Of a DNA stretch of 64,000 bases, positions 18,047 through 26,323 are shown in pieces. The notes below the pieces were generated by a model. The model was not told the origin of the DNA, searched no databases, and saw only the letters and a program-made list of their open reading frames with translations. Source of the DNA: Deltaproteobacteria bacterium (GTDB taxonomy: Bacteria > Myxococcota_C > UBA6777); the NCBI GenBank assembly GCA_002731275.1, contig PCBK01000078.1:1-64000 (forward strand). The letters are read 5' to 3'. The position numbers and the translations under genes were made by a program. Position 1 is the stretch's first letter. Every line of letters begins with the position of its first letter.

Positions 18047-18167
18047 ACGCCCGGATTTTCGAGTCGAGCAGAGTCGATTTGCGCGCTTGACTTGGATCTC
18101 CAAAAAAGATATCCTTGTTCGATATAGCACTCACTTCCAGAACCCACGAAAAGCCGAGCTGTGACTC

Positions 18168-19517
18168 ATGGACAAAAGAGACCAGAAACAAATCGCTCAA
18201 AGGCATCCGGCGACCACAACAGACGAATACCCCCAGCATTCATCTGACATTGTCGCCAAGGAAGAGGCTGTTGGGCCTTCCACCCTCAACCTCCAAGCCT
18301 GGGTCAAGAGCGATACAGGACGTGTCCGCAAAAACAACGAGGACAACTGCCTCTCAGATACTGTCAACGGCCTGTTTATCGTCGCTGACGGGATGGGTGG
18401 ACACGAACATGGTGAGCTCGCAAGCCAACACGCTGTTGAAGCTGCCCACCACTATCTCTACAACGCAATGCGTGGGATCAAAGCCTTCGCGATTGATCCA
18501 AGCGAAGAACGCAAAAAATGGGTAACGCAGGTCGTCGCAGGCGCCGTCCAAACAGCGAACGCAGAGGTCTACCAACTCGCCACACAAAAAGGCGCGCAAG
18601 AGAACATGGGCACGACCTTCTCTCTCTTGCTGATCCTGAGTCCAGATACAGCGATCATCGGTCACGTCGGAGACAGTCGTATTTACCGCGTCCGTAACAA
18701 AGAGGTCAAGCAACTCACGATCGACCAAACACTGCTGAACCATCAGCTACGAACTGGAGCGATCAGACCAGAAGACGCGAAAAATGTCCCCTTCGGCAAC
18801 ACCCTCATGCAAGCCGTTGGTTACCGTCCCAAAGTCAAACCTGACATCTTTTGGATTGATATCGAACCAGGAGACCAATTCCTCCTTTGCTCAGATGGTC
18901 TCTCCAACTATCTCATCGACGACGAGATCGTCTCTGTCTTCAGCCAAACACGCAAAGAACAAATCGTCCCACGCTTGATCGACGCTGCCAACTTGCGCGG
19001 CGGGAAAGACAACATCACAGCGATCACCGTCGTACTCGAAGATCCAGAGGCTTCTTCTCTCGCCGCGACACAGCTCGACCTGAGCACAGATATTTTGAGT
19101 CAATGCCCTATGCTGTCAGGACTCGAGATGCCCGAGATATTCCAACTGTTGCCGCTTGGTCAGTTGCGCATCTTCATCCGCGATGAGGTGATCCAAAGCG
19201 AAGGACAAGAAGGTCCCGGCATCTTGATCCTACTCGCAGGTCGTATTGGCCTGTACAGGCGCAAAACGTGGCTGCTGACAGTCGGACAAGGCGGACATGT
19301 TGGCGAGATTGAGTTCTTTGATCAAAGAGGTGCCGCTGAAACGGCGATCTGCGAAGAAGAAGTCCGCGTGATCATCTTTGAGCACGATAAATTACGCACG
19401 TTTATCCAAGAAAACCCCGAGATTGGACTGAAGCTGATGTTCAATCTCTCCGAAAGTCACGCACGCCGCACACGCAACCATGAAGGGCGGCTCTCACAGG
19501 TGCTCGGAAGAAGTTAA
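18168..19517 (+). CDS. PP2C-family Ser/Thr phosphatase with C-terminal cNMP-binding-like domain
   Basis: Residues about 43-290 are a PP2C catalytic domain: NNED (Glu58/Asp59), DGMGGH (74-79), [22 protein letters not shown] and [15 protein letters not shown], which give the usual metal-binding acidic residues. Residues about 310-435 resemble a cyclic-nucleotide-binding beta-barrel: [45 protein letters not shown] and [15 protein letters not shown]. The phosphate-binding cassette lacks the usual RAA motif in recognisable form (GAAETA instead), so ligand binding is uncertain. The 40-residue N-terminal extension is disordered. It would reverse Hanks-type phosphorylation in the cytoplasm. It stands alone and is followed by 830 bases without a gene. 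Confidence 0.93.
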   Translation: MDKRDQKQIAQRHPATTTDEYPQHSSDIVAKEEAVGPSTLNLQAWVKSDTGRVRKNNEDNCLSDTVNGLFIVADGMGGHEHGELASQHAVEAAHHYLYNAMRGIKAFAIDPSEERKKWVTQVVAGAVQTANAEVYQLATQKGAQENMGTTFSLLLILSPDTAIIGHVGDSRIYRVRNKEVKQLTIDQTLLNHQLRTGAIRPEDAKNVPFGNTLMQAVGYRPKVKPDIFWIDIEPGDQFLLCSDGLSNYLIDDEIVSVFSQTRKEQIVPRLIDAANLRGGKDNITAITVVLEDPEASSLAATQLDLSTDILSQCPMLSGLEMPEIFQLLPLGQLRIFIRDEVIQSEGQEGPGILILLAGRIGLYRRKTWLLTVGQGGHVGEIEFFDQRGAAETAICEEEVRVIIFEHDKLRTFIQENPEIGLKLMFNLSESHARRTRNHEGRLSQVLGRS

Positions 19518-20347
19518 TTGTCCAAGATCACAACCTGACACGCTCTCCCTCTGTCAACTCCACTCTCCTTGCTCCCCTATCATTATATATGACCTCAATG
19601 TCATCCCCTCCACAAGCCTTCACCATAGTGTTCATCGAACAATGTAACGCTCTAACGTTCATGTATCTCATCTGATTTTCATCACTCCTCGCTTGAAAAA
19701 ATCCTCAAAAAAAATGCAAGCCCTCTCAAGTCCTGAAGATTCGCACCATACGATAGCTCAAAGAATCAACAAGTACATCCCGTCAGCATTGATGCCTCTT
19801 GAGCAAAAAAAGAACTACCACAAAACACATCACATCTGATATAAAAATAAAAGATCATATGTAGAAAAAGAACATGTGTTATCAGAAAGGTTGGTGGTTG
19901 TGTTGACAGATCGGACAAGAAGATCAGCAAAATGGCATAGAAGAGAGAGTCTCTTTGGACGCTTGAGTGTGATGTTCTGCACGGAAGAGACAGGTCCAAA
20001 AGAGAACACAGGTAGGGGTCTGGGACACAACACCAACCACAGAGCAGGAGGGAGAAGAGCGCCTGAAAAAACTCAAAAAGTGCCGTCTACAGGAGACTTG
20101 ATAGACATCAAAAATCCCCCTGTAGACAAGAGAATGGAATTCCTATCGAAAATCCTTGACAATCCATCACCCCTTCGATACTGTAACCCAGATTGTGATA
20201 GAGCAATGACTCCTTTGTGTTTTTTTGTCAGATGCGATCGATTTCACCTCGATTCTGAGAGTCTGACTTCAGAATTTTCGTTGTATCTCCTTACAAGCTG
20301 GAACAATTTGTTTGTATTGAAGGTACAAACCACATGAGGGAACACCC
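19518..20347. other. 830-base intergenic stretch
   Basis: No open frame here has a ribosome site or a recognisable product; the longest, about 153 codons from 19876, has a composition unlike its neighbours. No tRNA cloverleaf, repeat or strong hairpin was seen. A perfect TTGACA at 20156-20161 with a poor -10 (TACTGT at 20179, spacing 17) could serve the downstream lipoprotein gene through a leader of about 160 bases. Confidence 0.5.
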
Positions 20348-21703
20348 ATGAAAGTATCCTTCTTTTCTTTTTCATCGCGTCATCCCCTGTTCACGTTATT
20401 CGTGACGTTCCTCGCGGTAGGAATGATGACCACTGCATGCGACTTCAACGTCGAATTGACAGATGAAAAACGTGTCCTCGAAAAAATCGAGGGGACGCCC
20501 GTTTGTGATAAAGATAACCGTCGACAGACCAGCAAGTCTGGCAGCCTCGACTTTCGTCTTTTTCTCGTAGATAACCGCAAAGAAGCCCTGAACATTATCG
20601 GCATCACTGAGCCTCCTTTTAACCTCCAAGCCAGCGCATTCAGCGTCAAAGACGGGACCATCAAGATCCTGGACGCTGAGACAGGTGAAGAGGTCAAAGG
20701 TGCGACCGCAACGGTCAAGATGGGCACAGAGATTGATGCACAAGCCAACCCCCGTTACGAGGAGTTGGAAGAGAGCATCCAAAACCTGAGAATCCCCAAA
20801 TCGGTCGCGTTGTTGATCGATATGAGTGAGACCGCAGGAAACGAAGATGCACCTCGTACCCGGACGTCAGCGACCGCAACATGGATTTTGGACAACTTCA
20901 ACGAAGACCAAAGCCGCGGTGGACTTGACATCTTCTACACACTCCTGATCCGCGCAGGACGTCTCAACGCAAAGGACAACCTGTTTAAGACTTGGGACGT
21001 AGAAAAACAGTATATCGCAGCTGACGGTCGCAAGCGTGGCTTCCTCCTCACCGAAGAAGACACCAAGACAGAGCTGAGCGAAGAGTTTACTCGACTCTCC
21101 CCCGCAAACATTGAAGGGGATCCTCCAATGTACGAGGGAATCGAAGCTTCTGCTCTTGACCTGCGTATCGTTTCACGCGATAAGGACACCGAAGAGCCAC
21201 AGTTTAACCCATCTGTTGTAGCCATCAGCCTCGAACGCGATGTCACCATCATCGAGTCAAAAGGTAACACCAAGCGAGATGCAGCCCAAAAAGCACTCAA
21301 AGGTTCACAAACATCCAACGGTTACTACGACTTTGTCCCCCTCCAATCGATCGTGTACCCCACACCTGACTTCAGCAAAGATGAAAGCAAACAACAGTGG
21401 GATACACACCTCGATAACCTTTGTACCCTCGCCAAAGCAGCCGGTATCAACAAGAGCAAATACTGGGGTAACCTCTTCCAGGTCCTCCCAAGTATCGGCC
21501 GTCGATACCAAGACAGCGTACGCTCAAAATTGGACATGTCCTACCACGCAATGAAAGGATACATCCAAACCAAGCTCAGCTACACCCTCGGTGGTTCTGT
21601 TGAAGCAGGCAAACGCTACATCATTGTCTTCTCTATGGACGGTGAGTTGTTGGGAGAGCAGGTCAAAGCTGAGTCCCAACTCCACTTCGAAGTCCAACTT
21701 TAA
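20348..21703 (+). CDS. Lipoprotein with possible von Willebrand A-like fold
   Basis: A lipoprotein signal ends at the Cys of VGMMTTAC (about residue 31). Residues about 150-340 have the look of a vWA domain: a hydrophobic strand leading to LLIDMSET, where DMSET resembles the DxSxS metal motif, a following helix with ATATWILDNF, then PPMYEGIEASALDL, similar to the helix that carries the third metal-binding loop, and a later SVVAISLERD strand. The match is imperfect and is an inference. Two outer-membrane barrel genes follow directly. A vWA lipoprotein with such barrels recalls the myxobacterial adhesin CglB and GltA/GltB, although CglB is far richer in Cys than this protein (three in the mature part). 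The perfect hairpin at 21721 lies just after the stop. Confidence 0.7.
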   Translation: MKVSFFSFSSRHPLFTLFVTFLAVGMMTTACDFNVELTDEKRVLEKIEGTPVCDKDNRRQTSKSGSLDFRLFLVDNRKEALNIIGITEPPFNLQASAFSVKDGTIKILDAETGEEVKGATATVKMGTEIDAQANPRYEELEESIQNLRIPKSVALLIDMSETAGNEDAPRTRTSATATWILDNFNEDQSRGGLDIFYTLLIRAGRLNAKDNLFKTWDVEKQYIAADGRKRGFLLTEEDTKTELSEEFTRLSPANIEGDPPMYEGIEASALDLRIVSRDKDTEEPQFNPSVVAISLERDVTIIESKGNTKRDAAQKALKGSQTSNGYYDFVPLQSIVYPTPDFSKDESKQQWDTHLDNLCTLAKAAGINKSKYWGNLFQVLPSIGRRYQDSVRSKLDMSYHAMKGYIQTKLSYTLGGSVEAGKRYIIVFSMDGELLGEQVKAESQLHFEVQL

Positions 21704-21720
21704 TATACATTATCTGTTTG

Positions 21721-21756
21721 TAGGGTCATTTCAGTATGTTTGCTGAAATGACCCTA
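21721..21756 (+). terminator. Perfect 14-bp stem-loop after the lipoprotein gene
   Basis: The arms are 21721-21734 and 21743-21756, fully complementary, around an 8-base loop. It begins 18 bases after the stop of the lipoprotein gene and ends 77 bases before the next ATG. Only scattered T residues follow (TGTTTG), so it may be an attenuator or an mRNA-stabilising 3' hairpin rather than a full terminator. Confidence 0.6.
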
Positions 21757-21833
21757 TGTTTGAATTTGCAATATTCGGTAGTGTGTACAAAATGCCCACT
21801 ACCAGGTTTCCCTTGGGAGGCGATCGAGTTCTG

Positions 21834-22538
21834 ATGAGAAAGCTGATTCGTCTGTTATTGTGTAGTGTGGGATTATTTTGTCTCTTCCCACTCACAGCTG
21901 AAGCGCAAACTGGTGGCGAAGGAATCGTAGTCATTCAAGAAAATGTCTTCCGCAAGTCCATGCGCGTTGAGTTTACAGCTCTTGGTGGAGTTGTACCAAG
22001 TAACCCATTTATCACCTACATCCCCTTTGAAGGACGTCTCGCCTTCCACTTCACAGAAGGTTTTGGTCTCGAGCTGGGTGGTGGATACTACCCCAACTTT
22101 GGCTCAACCAAAGACTACCAGGGTCCCATCAAAAGCCACATCATTGATGACCTCAAGAGTCACCCCCACTACCTGGGTGTCCACGTCTTTGAACAACAAA
22201 TCTTCTACGGTAACATCGACTTCAACTGGACTCCCATCTTCGGGAAACTCCAGTTGTTTGGTGCGAACACGATCACCTACTGGGAGATCGCCTTCCAACT
22301 CGGTGCAGGTATCACAGGCGTCTACGACGATGAATACTCCGGTCGCTTTGCCTCAGAAGAAACCAACCCCATCAAGATCCGCCCCACCATCAACTTTGGC
22401 GCGACTATGCGCTTTTGGTTGACAAATTGGCTTACACTGAAACTGGATGTTCGCGAATATCTGTTCCAGAAGCAAGTTGGTAAAGGTGGTCTTTCACAGC
22501 ACCTCTCGCTCATGCTTGGTCTGAGTGTGATTATTTAG
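21834..22538 (+). CDS. Outer-membrane beta-barrel protein (first of two)
   Basis: I chose the ATG at 21834 because the product then begins with a typical signal peptide (MRKLIRLLLCSVGLFCLFPL... ending AEA, cut before Gln); the frame is open upstream to 21756. The mature part of about 208 residues alternates hydrophobic and polar residues with glycine/aromatic turns (FGLELGGGYYP, WEIAFQLGAGITG and WLTLKLDVREYLF) and should form an 8-10-stranded barrel. It fits the myxobacterial outer-membrane beta-barrel family that includes GltA and GltB of the gliding machine. The gene is in tandem with the next barrel (gap about 23 bases), consistent with one transcript. Confidence 0.8.
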   Translation: MRKLIRLLLCSVGLFCLFPLTAEAQTGGEGIVVIQENVFRKSMRVEFTALGGVVPSNPFITYIPFEGRLAFHFTEGFGLELGGGYYPNFGSTKDYQGPIKSHIIDDLKSHPHYLGVHVFEQQIFYGNIDFNWTPIFGKLQLFGANTITYWEIAFQLGAGITGVYDDEYSGRFASEETNPIKIRPTINFGATMRFWLTNWLTLKLDVREYLFQKQVGKGGLSQHLSLMLGLSVII

Positions 22539-22561
22539 TCTAGCGGATGTGGAGCATGATC

Positions 22562-23311
22562 ATGTTGCGTAAATGTTTATTATTCACACTTGTCTTTGCG
22601 CTCTCAGCCACACCTGTCTGGGCCCAAAGCAAGGATAAAAAAGCCAAATCTATCAAGTTTAACCCACAAGCTGACCCCCTCAAAAAGGGTGATCAGGCGG
22701 ATGTCGAGATCTCACGTGGCTTCTTCATCGACAGCGAAGTCGGTCTCTTGACCTTCCTCGCCGGCGAAGGTGCCCTCGTCTACCGACCTGGGATGCTCGT
22801 CGCGCTTCGTTTTGGTCAAGACATCCGTAAAGACCTCACATTTTACGGAAAAATCGGCGGCACCGTAACAGGTAACACCGCTTGCTTTGGTGACCCTCGC
22901 GGCACAGCCTGCCAAGACGTCAAAGACAAATTTGGCTTCCCCCCCAAAATCAAAGGTCGTCCACTCCCACGTCAAGGTGTCTCCATGATCCTTGGCGCAG
23001 GTCTTCGTTGGGCCTTCCTCACGATTGATGAGCGTTTCTTCTTCCACCTGACTGTTGAGCTTCTCGGACAGATGATCCCACCGGACAACGTCCCCGAAGC
23101 GGACGCTGACAAGGTCACAGACACCACCCGCAAAAACCTCGCCTTTGGTGGTGGTGCTGGTGCTGGATTTGGTGTCGAATACTACTTCGTCCTCAAACAC
23201 TTCTCGGCCTCTGTGAACATTCGGGCGTACTACTTTGCGACTCCATTTATGGAGAACTCACTTCTTGGTCTCGCCACGATCGTCTCTGCCGGCCTGAAGT
23301 ACACGTTCTAA
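22562..23311 (+). CDS. Outer-membrane beta-barrel protein (second of two)
   Basis: The signal peptide MLRKCLLFTLVFALSATPVWA is followed by a Lys-rich linker and a barrel of about 200 residues that ends in KYTF, a C-terminal aromatic residue as in BAM substrates. I chose the ATG at 22562 because GGAG lies 7 bases upstream; an in-frame ATG at 22547 has no ribosome site. Two Cys (about residues 102 and 111, in ACFGDP and TACQD) could form a disulfide in an outer loop. The glycine-rich strands (GLATIVSAGLKYTF) and overall pattern are shared with the preceding protein, so the two are probably paralogues working as a pair. The family resembles GltA/GltB; the exact counterpart is not decided. Confidence 0.8.
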   Translation: MLRKCLLFTLVFALSATPVWAQSKDKKAKSIKFNPQADPLKKGDQADVEISRGFFIDSEVGLLTFLAGEGALVYRPGMLVALRFGQDIRKDLTFYGKIGGTVTGNTACFGDPRGTACQDVKDKFGFPPKIKGRPLPRQGVSMILGAGLRWAFLTIDERFFFHLTVELLGQMIPPDNVPEADADKVTDTTRKNLAFGGGAGAGFGVEYYFVLKHFSASVNIRAYYFATPFMENSLLGLATIVSAGLKYTF

Positions 23312-23377
23312 GCCCTCCCCCCTGCTCTTCTTTTTGACACCTCCAAGACACTCTATCCCCTCACAACGAAAAAGATC

Positions 23378-23407
23378 TTGCACTTTTGTGGAGGCTTGTG
23401 TTATAAG
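23378..23407 (+). promoter_or_regulatory. Candidate promoter of the 199-residue gene
   Basis: TTGCAC at 23378-23383 and TATAAG at 23402-23407, spacing 18, a fair sigma-70-type match. The leader of about 125 bases includes a 7-bp inverted repeat (TTTGTCC at 23481-23487 and GGACAAA at 23499-23505) just before the ribosome site. Confidence 0.4.
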
Positions 23408-23537
23408 CCTCATCCTCTTGGTGGAATACCACCGACTTGTATACAATTGTCACATATCGTGACCCAAACGGCATGGGCTCTTTGTCCACATCCCTATCGG
23501 ACAAACGGCTGGCACCAATTTGCCAAGGAGACATTCA

Positions 23538-24137
23538 ATGGGAAAAAAAATCTTTCGCAAAAAGAAGAGTATTGCGCCCCTCAAAAAAAGCCCACAACAG
23601 CAAATCGCTGAGATTGTAGGTGACTCCCTCGACGCCAAAAAAGCCAAAGTACTCGGCAAAGCACTCTCCAAATTCAACGTCGAAAAAGGCGAGTCCATCG
23701 ATGACGCGATCAACCGCCTCTGGGATGATACAGACTTCACAATGCTCGATGAAGACGGCTTCGACAAAAAGTATGCGGCACTCCGCAAACTCCGTCGTAT
23801 GGCTCACTCCATCAACAAAGAAGAGATCTTGAACCAGATCAAATCCAACCTCCAACCACAAGCAGATGAGTCCGCTGACGAAATGGTCACACGACTCCTC
23901 GGCCGCGACGGAAATGGTATCTCCAACAAAAAATTGTTGAAGCTCAAAAATATCTCCGATCGCATGGAAAATGAGTTCGGTGGTTCCAAAGACAAACTCG
24001 TCGATGCTTTGATGGATGCTCGTCGTGGCGAAGGTGGAAAAGTTGATGAAACTTACAGAGCACACCTCAACAAAAAAAGCCTCGGCACACTCCTCATGAC
24101 CTACGATCACAAACGCCAAGACGGCCTGATCGACTAA
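23538..24137 (+). CDS. Soluble helical protein of unknown function
   Basis: The start is the ATG at 23538 with AAGGAG 7 bases upstream. The 199-residue product begins with a strongly basic stretch (MGKKIFRKKKSIAPLKK) and is then helical and charged, with two similar units (ILNQIKSNLQPQADESADEM and ...KDKLVDALMDARRGEG). There is no signal peptide or membrane segment. The basic N-terminus might bind nucleic acid or membrane lipid, which is speculation. It stands alone with its own candidate promoter. I do not recognise the family. Confidence 0.7.
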   Translation: MGKKIFRKKKSIAPLKKSPQQQIAEIVGDSLDAKKAKVLGKALSKFNVEKGESIDDAINRLWDDTDFTMLDEDGFDKKYAALRKLRRMAHSINKEEILNQIKSNLQPQADESADEMVTRLLGRDGNGISNKKLLKLKNISDRMENEFGGSKDKLVDALMDARRGEGGKVDETYRAHLNKKSLGTLLMTYDHKRQDGLID

Positions 24138-24201
24138 GGTCTCCCCCCCACTCTACCTCATCTCCCCCCGACTCCCCCTACAATTCGACACGTCTCAGCA
24201 C

Positions 24202-25026
24202 TTAGCCAGCAAATGACTTGTAAAGAATCGCAGCGGCCAAGACCCAAAGATACGGCGCAAACCATGCGAGCTGTCCTTTTCGCACCAAACGCAACAAAAA
24301 GATCAGCGCCAAGTAGCCTGTGACAGCAGCAGCAACGCCTCCAATCAACAGAGAGACGTAAGGCATATGTGCCCACTGCACTTTGCGTAGCTCCAACAAC
24401 GCCGCACCGGAGATCGCAGGAATGGACAACAAAAAGGAGTACCGCGCAGCATCGTCACGACGCATACCGATCAACAAAGCCATCGCGATGGTCATCCCTG
24501 AACGGCTAATGCCAGGGGCTATTGCGACTCCTTGCGCCACACCAATCAGCAACGCACGCCACCAACCAAGCTCGGAGATAGGCCGCTCGCCACCGCTTCG
24601 CCAGTACGTCACGAGTAACAAGCAACCAGTAAAGGCGAATAATACACCCACAGCAGGCAACGAGCTAAAGATCTTCTTGAACTCTTTGCGAAAGAAGATA
24701 CCGATCAAACCTGTCGGGACAGTCGCGACCAAGATCCAAAAGATTTCGCGCATGAAGACATCTTCTGAGGCGCGCTCCCACATGGAACGTTCGGACTTTT
24801 TCAACATCTGTATCGAGCTGCGGATATAGTTGCCGAGAGAATGGCGATAAACCAACACAACCGCCACCAATGTCCCCAAATGCAAGATCACATCGAAGAG
24901 CAGGTGCTCGTCGGGCTGGTACTTGAGAAAATGCTGCGCGACCACAAGATGACCGCTCGAAGAGACTGGCAAAAACTCTGTGATCCCTTGCAAAATCCCA
25001 AGGATGATCGCATCAATGATATTCAT
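24202..25026 (-). CDS. uppP: Undecaprenyl-diphosphatase UppP (BacA)
   Basis: UppP removes a phosphate from undecaprenyl pyrophosphate to recycle the carrier for peptidoglycan and other surface polymers, in the inner membrane. Both signature motifs are present: GITEFLPVSSSGHL at residues 14-27 with the catalytic Glu, Ser and His, and APGISRSGMT in the second half. The length of 274 and multiple membrane helices are standard. The frame is open upstream to 25152, but I chose the ATG at 25026, where the conserved MNIIDAIILG begins. Bacitracin resistance is a known consequence of its amount. Confidence 0.96.
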   Translation of the reverse strand: MNIIDAIILGILQGITEFLPVSSSGHLVVAQHFLKYQPDEHLLFDVILHLGTLVAVVLVYRHSLGNYIRSSIQMLKKSERSMWERASEDVFMREIFWILVATVPTGLIGIFFRKEFKKIFSSLPAVGVLFAFTGCLLLVTYWRSGGERPISELGWWRALLIGVAQGVAIAPGISRSGMTIAMALLIGMRRDDAARYSFLLSIPAISGAALLELRKVQWAHMPYVSLLIGGVAAAVTGYLALIFLLRLVRKGQLAWFAPYLWVLAAAILYKSFAG

Positions 25027-25321
25027 AATGGGGTACCTTTCTAGTCTTACGAGATAGGAGCAAGTGAAACCCTGCTTGTGTGTCGACATCTTAACAAGAA
25101 CAATCGCTTCTTCAAAAGAAAACGCCCCATAATCTGCACGCTGTGCAGGCAAAGATCAAAATTTTGGGAGTGATACAACTTTCACGGCTTCGGCCTTGTC
25201 CTTTAACGATGGTTATAGTATGATGGTCCCCAAAAGACATGACTTGTCTCCAACCTGGTGGAAACCAATCCATACACTTCAATTTCCCAGAGTGAACCAT
25301 CCCAAACGATCGGAATATCTG

Positions 25322-26272
25322 ATGCAATATCGGTATGGACAACGTTTGCTTTTGCTCCTCATGTGCTTCCTCATCACAGGTTGCACCACTACACTGCAAA
25401 AGCGCCAAAAGACGGCTCTTACAACTTATCCATTCGGACAACAAGAGATAAGAAGAGCATTTTTGCATCCACCGGCATTGCCCTCGACGACCTCCCCTGC
25501 CCCTTCGGCACGTAAACAAGCTCAGGCCCAACGCCCGCTCCCTATCCCAGGCGCGATCGCCCCTGTCCCTCCTCCTCGCTACTTTCAGTTCAAGAGAGCC
25601 CACAAAACACAGCTCCCCCTTCCCTTATCGAGCATTGGACCTGATCCACGTGTGCTCAAGCTTCGCATGAGGCTTGTCTCCCTCACACAGAGCTATCTCA
25701 AACAAAAAGCTCCCCTCCTCTTTCAAGGCCGGACCTTCCGCTATGATTGCTCTGGTTTCGTCTCCTTTGTGTACGCCCATCTCGGCTACCAGATGATCAC
25801 ACCCAGCGCAGGAAGACTCAACGGGGTCGCACGGATCTATCGATATGCGAAGCATGTCAAGGCATTCCACAAGCGCAAAATCCCGCGAGTTGGCGATGTT
25901 ATCTTCTGGGACAAAACATACGACATCAACAGAGACAAAAAACTCAATGATCCCTGGACACATATCGCCATCGTCGAATCCATCGCCTCCGATGGTACAG
26001 TCACATACATCCACAACACCAAAAAGAACATCATCCGTGGACACCTCAACTTGTTCCACCCCGATAAAAAGAGAAACCGTTACGGCAAAGTGATCAACTC
26101 CCGCCTGAGACGATGCATTAATAAGAAAGACAAATGCCTCTCAGGACAACTATGGAGCGGGTTTGGGACCTTCATCAAGCGCCCTCTACCACTCCATCTC
26201 AATCAATCACTTTCCGATCCACTCCTCAGTTGGACCCCCACAAGACAAACAAGTAAACAGCCACCTTCGTGA
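25322..26272 (+). CDS. NlpC/P60-family lipoprotein, probable peptidoglycan hydrolase
   Basis: A lipoprotein signal (GQRLLLLLMCFLITGC) ends at Cys21. After a Pro-rich spacer of about 90 residues, the papain-like NlpC/P60 domain shows the catalytic Cys143 in YDCSGFV, His214 in WTHIAIVE and a third polar residue, His231, in YIHN. RVGDVIFW is also a family marker. It should cut peptide bonds in peptidoglycan in the periplasm, anchored to a membrane. The ATG at 25322 gives the signal peptide directly; the frame is open to 25196. It precedes the H1-tailed gene by 51 bases and may be co-transcribed with it. The 295-base region upstream is shared with the divergent uppP gene. Confidence 0.88.
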   Translation: MQYRYGQRLLLLLMCFLITGCTTTLQKRQKTALTTYPFGQQEIRRAFLHPPALPSTTSPAPSARKQAQAQRPLPIPGAIAPVPPPRYFQFKRAHKTQLPLPLSSIGPDPRVLKLRMRLVSLTQSYLKQKAPLLFQGRTFRYDCSGFVSFVYAHLGYQMITPSAGRLNGVARIYRYAKHVKAFHKRKIPRVGDVIFWDKTYDINRDKKLNDPWTHIAIVESIASDGTVTYIHNTKKNIIRGHLNLFHPDKKRNRYGKVINSRLRRCINKKDKCLSGQLWSGFGTFIKRPLPLHLNQSLSDPLLSWTPTRQTSKQPPS

Positions 26273-26323
26273 AGGTCGTCATACATTACACCCCATTCAA
26301 ATTGGAAAGCGAAAGCAAAACGC

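Noticed and set aside
19876-20337. Open frame of 153 codons in the 830-base gap
   Set aside because: It has no ribosome site, and its composition (many Arg, Cys and Trp scattered without pattern) is unlike neighbouring genes.
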